From: an uncultured Jannaschia sp.
Lineage (GTDB): Bacteria; Pseudomonadota; Alphaproteobacteria; Rhodobacterales; Rhodobacteraceae
Assembly (NCBI GenBank): GCA_937916365.1
Contig: CALFSY010000097.1
Location: forward strand, 1-14,851
Reading direction: 5' to 3'
DNA length: 14,851 bases
Positions 12,162-14,851 of this stretch are shown in pieces. Within the stretch, counting starts at the first letter, position 1; each line of letters starts with the position of its first letter. The position numbers and the translations under genes are program-made. The notes under the pieces are model-generated. The model worked only from the letters and a program-made list of their open reading frames with translations. It ran no database searches and was not told the origin of the DNA.

Positions 12162-14851
12162 ATGAATTTTGCATCGCGCATGACACGCCATCCCATCGCC
12201 TTTTCCCCCGAACGCGGGGCCGAGGTTTGGGCCAACCTGCCCGATGCCCCACCCGATCTGCGCCCATTGATCGAAGGTGCGGCGGGATGTTCGCCTTATC
12301 TCGCACGCCTTATATTACACCAACCCGGGTGGCTTTCCCAATCTTTGTGGGCCACGCCCGAGGATTCTATGGCCACAATTATGGCAGGTGTCGCAGGGCC
12401 GCACACGGATGATTTGGCCCCCATCTTGCGCCGTCAAAAACACCAGGCGGCGTTGATTGTGGCGCTTGCCGATTTAGGTGGTATTTGGGATCTGCACACA
12501 ACAATGTGCCATTGGACGGCGTTCGCCGATGCGTGTGTTTCCGCCGCATTAACCGCCCACGTGGCGATTGAGACCAAGCGTGGCAAAATCCCCAACATGA
12601 CAGAGGATGACGCGCGCCAAGACGGCGCAGGTATGGTCGCGCTTGCCATGGGTAAAATGGGCGCAGGGGAGCTTAACTATTCCTCCGACATTGATTTGAT
12701 TTGCCTGTTTGATGATGATCGTTTCGACCGCGCCGATGAAATGGCCGCGCGCACAGGTTTTATCCGTGCCACCCGCGCCATGGCAAAAACATTGGCCGAC
12801 GTAACCGCCGATGGTTACGTGTTTCGCACCGACCTGCGCCTGCGCCCCGATCCGTCCGTCACACCGGTGTGCATTTCCATGACCGCCGCCGAGAGATATT
12901 ATGAGGCCGAGGGCCGATCATGGGAACGATCCGCCTATATCAAGGCCCGCCCCGTTGCGGGCGACATCACCGCCGGACAACGATTTTTGCAGCACTTAAT
13001 ACCCTTTGTTTGGCGGCGGCATATGGATTTTACAATGATCGAGGATACGATGGATATGCGCCGCCGCGTGCGCGATTATAATAGATTAAATCGTGTAGCA
13101 GGAGCCAAAATTATTTTAGAGGGCCATGATGTTAAACTCGGCTCTGGCGGGATACGAGACATCGAATTTTTCGCGCAAACACAACAACTGATCGCGGGGG
13201 GGCGGGACCGTGGCCTTAGGTCTCGCCGCACGGTTGAGGCATTGTCTGCCTTGGGCCGCGCCGGATGGATCACCGATGATATGGCCCGGACGTTAGGCAC
13301 GCTTTATGATCATCATCGTGAAATCGAACATCGCCTACAAATGATCGAAGATGCGCAAACGCATACGTTACCGAAATCCCCCCATGATTTCGACAGACTG
13401 GCGCGATTTTGCGGCGCGGGCGATACAGATTCATTTCGCGCAAATCTAAAGGCAAGGTTTACACAGGTCGACGCGTTAATTGGCGGGCTGCTTGCCCCGA
13501 TCCCGCAAGGCGTGCCAATGGTGAACCTTACCCCCGATCAGGCCGCAACAGTGGCGCGTTGGTTTGGGTATCCGGCGTTACGATCCGATCGCGCGCGGGT
13601 TATTTTTGAACGGTTAAAGGCCGATTTGTTCCAACGTCTGCAAACGGCCCGTAACCCTAAAGAGGCGCTCGCCAATTTCGACACGTTTTTGCGTGGGTTG
13701 CCCGCGGGGGTGCAACTGTTTGCATTGTTTCAGGCCAACCCGCCGCTGATTGATTTAATCGTGGATATTTGTGGCACGGCCCCGGGGTTGTCGCGCTATC
13801 TTTCGCGCCATACGGCGGTGTTTGACGCCGTGTTAGATGGGCGATTTTTTGCACCGTGGCCCGGAGCCGTGGCCCTGGCCAAAGATGTGGCGGCATCTTT
13901 GGAAGATCTGGATTATGAACGCCAACTTGATGCCGCGCGCAGGTGGCAAAAGGAATGGCATTTTCGTATCGGGGTTCATCACCTGCGCGGATTGATTAAA
14001 GCAGACGAAGCCGCTGCCCAATACACCGATCTGGCGGTGGCCATATTGCGCGCTTTATGGCCTTGCGTGTGTGCACAGATTGCGCGCCGCCATGGCCCCG
14101 CGCCCGGTCGCGGGGGGGCAATCGTGGCCATGGGTAGCTTGGGCGCGGGGCGAATGACGGCGCAATCCGATATGGATTTGATCGTCATTTATGATGAACA
14201 AGATGCGGTTATGACCGATGGTCCCCGCCCCTTGGACCCACGCCAATGGTTCGCCAAGGCGACAAAGGCGTTAATCACCGCGCTCAGCGCCCCCACAGCA
14301 ACGGGCAGATTGTATGAGGTTGATCTGCGCCTACGTCCCTCGGGTAGGCAAGGCCCCGTAGCCACCGCGTTAGATGCTTTCCGCCAGTATCAAATGACCG
14401 ACGCCTGGACATGGGAACACATGGCCCTAACCCGTGCTTGTGTCGTGGCCGGTGCGGAGAGTTTACAAGCCGACATCGAGGCCATTCGCACCGATGTTAT
14501 CCGCGCCAAGGCAGATGCCCCCCACATCCAGGCCGAGGTTCGCGCCATGCGGCAACGGATCATTGCCGCCGGGGGGGCCGATCACGCAGACAGCACTTGG
14601 GCCGTTAAAGATGGGGCAGGGGGGTTACAAGATATTGATTTAATTGCCCAGGCCGCGGCGCTGATGGCCGGTGTGCCCGATCGCGGACCCAAGGCACAGC
14701 TAACGGCAGGTGCGCAGTTTGGGTGGCTTTCCCAAACCGATCTGGAAACTTTGCTGCAAATCCACCAATCCTTCAGCCAGTTTCAACAAACCGCAGCACT
14801 TTTGACCGATGGCCCGTTAACGCCACAGGCCCTGGGCGCGGGCGGGCAGGC
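12162..14851 (+). CDS. glnE: Glutamine synthetase adenylyltransferase/deadenylase GlnE (partial, open at right edge)
   Basis: Adds and removes AMP on glutamine synthetase in response to the PII nitrogen signal. About 896 codons are visible without a stop; family members are roughly 930-990 residues, so only the C-terminus is missing. The N-terminal deadenylase domain shows MGKMGAGELNYSSDIDL (163-179, metal-binding Asp176/Asp178) and HDVKLGSGGIRDIEF. The C-terminal adenylyltransferase domain shows MGSLGAGRMTAQSDMDL (657-673, Asp670/Asp672) and YEVDLRLRPSGRQG. Both nucleotidyltransferase centres look intact. The start is ambiguous: ATGATG at 12159 and 12162 are in the same frame and neither has a clear ribosome binding site; 12162 gives MNFASRMTRHPIAF. 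The upstream ATG or the one at 12180 remain possible. Confidence 0.95.
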   Translation, partial: MNFASRMTRHPIAFSPERGAEVWANLPDAPPDLRPLIEGAAGCSPYLARLILHQPGWLSQSLWATPEDSMATIMAGVAGPHTDDLAPILRRQKHQAALIVALADLGGIWDLHTTMCHWTAFADACVSAALTAHVAIETKRGKIPNMTEDDARQDGAGMVALAMGKMGAGELNYSSDIDLICLFDDDRFDRADEMAARTGFIRATRAMAKTLADVTADGYVFRTDLRLRPDPSVTPVCISMTAAERYYEAEGRSWERSAYIKARPVAGDITAGQRFLQHLIPFVWRRHMDFTMIEDTMDMRRRVRDYNRLNRVAGAKIILEGHDVKLGSGGIRDIEFFAQTQQLIAGGRDRGLRSRRTVEALSALGRAGWITDDMARTLGTLYDHHREIEHRLQMIEDAQTHTLPKSPHDFDRLARFCGAGDTDSFRANLKARFTQVDALIGGLLAPIPQGVPMVNLTPDQAATVARWFGYPALRSDRARVIFERLKADLFQRLQTARNPKEALANFDTFLRGLPAGVQLFALFQANPPLIDLIVDICGTAPGLSRYLSRHTAVFDAVLDGRFFAPWPGAVALAKDVAASLEDLDYERQLDAARRWQKEWHFRIGVHHLRGLIKADEAAAQYTDLAVAILRALWPCVCAQIARRHGPAPGRGGAIVAMGSLGAGRMTAQSDMDLIVIYDEQDAVMTDGPRPLDPRQWFAKATKALITALSAPTATGRLYEVDLRLRPSGRQGPVATALDAFRQYQMTDAWTWEHMALTRACVVAGAESLQADIEAIRTDVIRAKADAPHIQAEVRAMRQRIIAAGGADHADSTWAVKDGAGGLQDIDLIAQAAALMAGVPDRGPKAQLTAGAQFGWLSQTDLETLLQIHQSFSQFQQTAALLTDGPLTPQALGAGGQ

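Noticed and set aside
1..14851. tRNA, rRNA, CRISPR arrays, riboswitches, prophage genes
   Set aside because: No cloverleaf, regular spacer repeat, known riboswitch core or phage-type protein was recognised on either strand.

Overview
The window looks like chromosomal DNA of an alphaproteobacterium, most likely a Rhodobacterales (roseobacter-type) species. The basis is the gene order bamA-ompH-fabZ-lpxA-lpxI-lpxB, the use of LpxI rather than LpxH, a phaA-phaB polyhydroxybutyrate pair, and a GlnE of alphaproteobacterial type. This placement comes from gene content and protein sequence only; no database search was run.

Left arm (1-3077, all on the minus strand). Read in the direction of transcription: an HxlR-type winged-helix regulator (hxlR), a ClbS/DfsB-family gene (dfsB-like), a decayed second copy of the hxlR 3' end, then phaA (acetyl-CoA acetyltransferase) and phaB (acetoacetyl-CoA reductase, cut by the left window edge). 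phaA and phaB carry out the first two steps of polyhydroxybutyrate synthesis. Two diverged direct repeats of about 195 bp (1775-1969 and 2567-2760) flank the dfsB-like gene. The first contains the hxlR tail remnant, with a nonsense change and a frameshift, and it also contains the best candidate promoter for phaA.

Middle (3078-5641). An 81-bp divergent region separates hxlR from a Tat-exported metallo-beta-lactamase-fold hydrolase on the plus strand. That gene converges on a lipoprotein lytic transglycosylase of the MltB type on the minus strand, with hairpins between the two. A 284-bp divergent control region separates the transglycosylase from bamA. It holds a candidate promoter in each direction and a perfect 8-bp inverted repeat in the transglycosylase leader.

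Right arm (5642-12075, plus strand). This is an outer-membrane biogenesis cluster: bamA (beta-barrel insertion), ompH/skp-like periplasmic chaperone, fabZ (makes acyl-ACP for lipids), lpxA, lpxI and lpxB (lipid A steps). fabZ/lpxA and lpxI/lpxB overlap by 4 bp (ATGA) and lpxA/lpxI are 4 bp apart, so the last four genes look translationally coupled. LpxA carries Met at the acyl-chain ruler position, which predicts a short (C10-like) 3-hydroxyacyl substrate. No lpxD lies between ompH and fabZ, and no rseP or dxr lies before bamA.

Right edge (12159-14851). glnE, the two-headed glutamine synthetase adenylyltransferase/deadenylase, is open to the right edge and lacks only its C-terminus.

No tRNA, rRNA, CRISPR array, transposase or phage gene was seen. 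Most of the window is ordinary housekeeping DNA. The most unusual part is the hxlR/dfsB/phaA junction with its diverged direct repeats.
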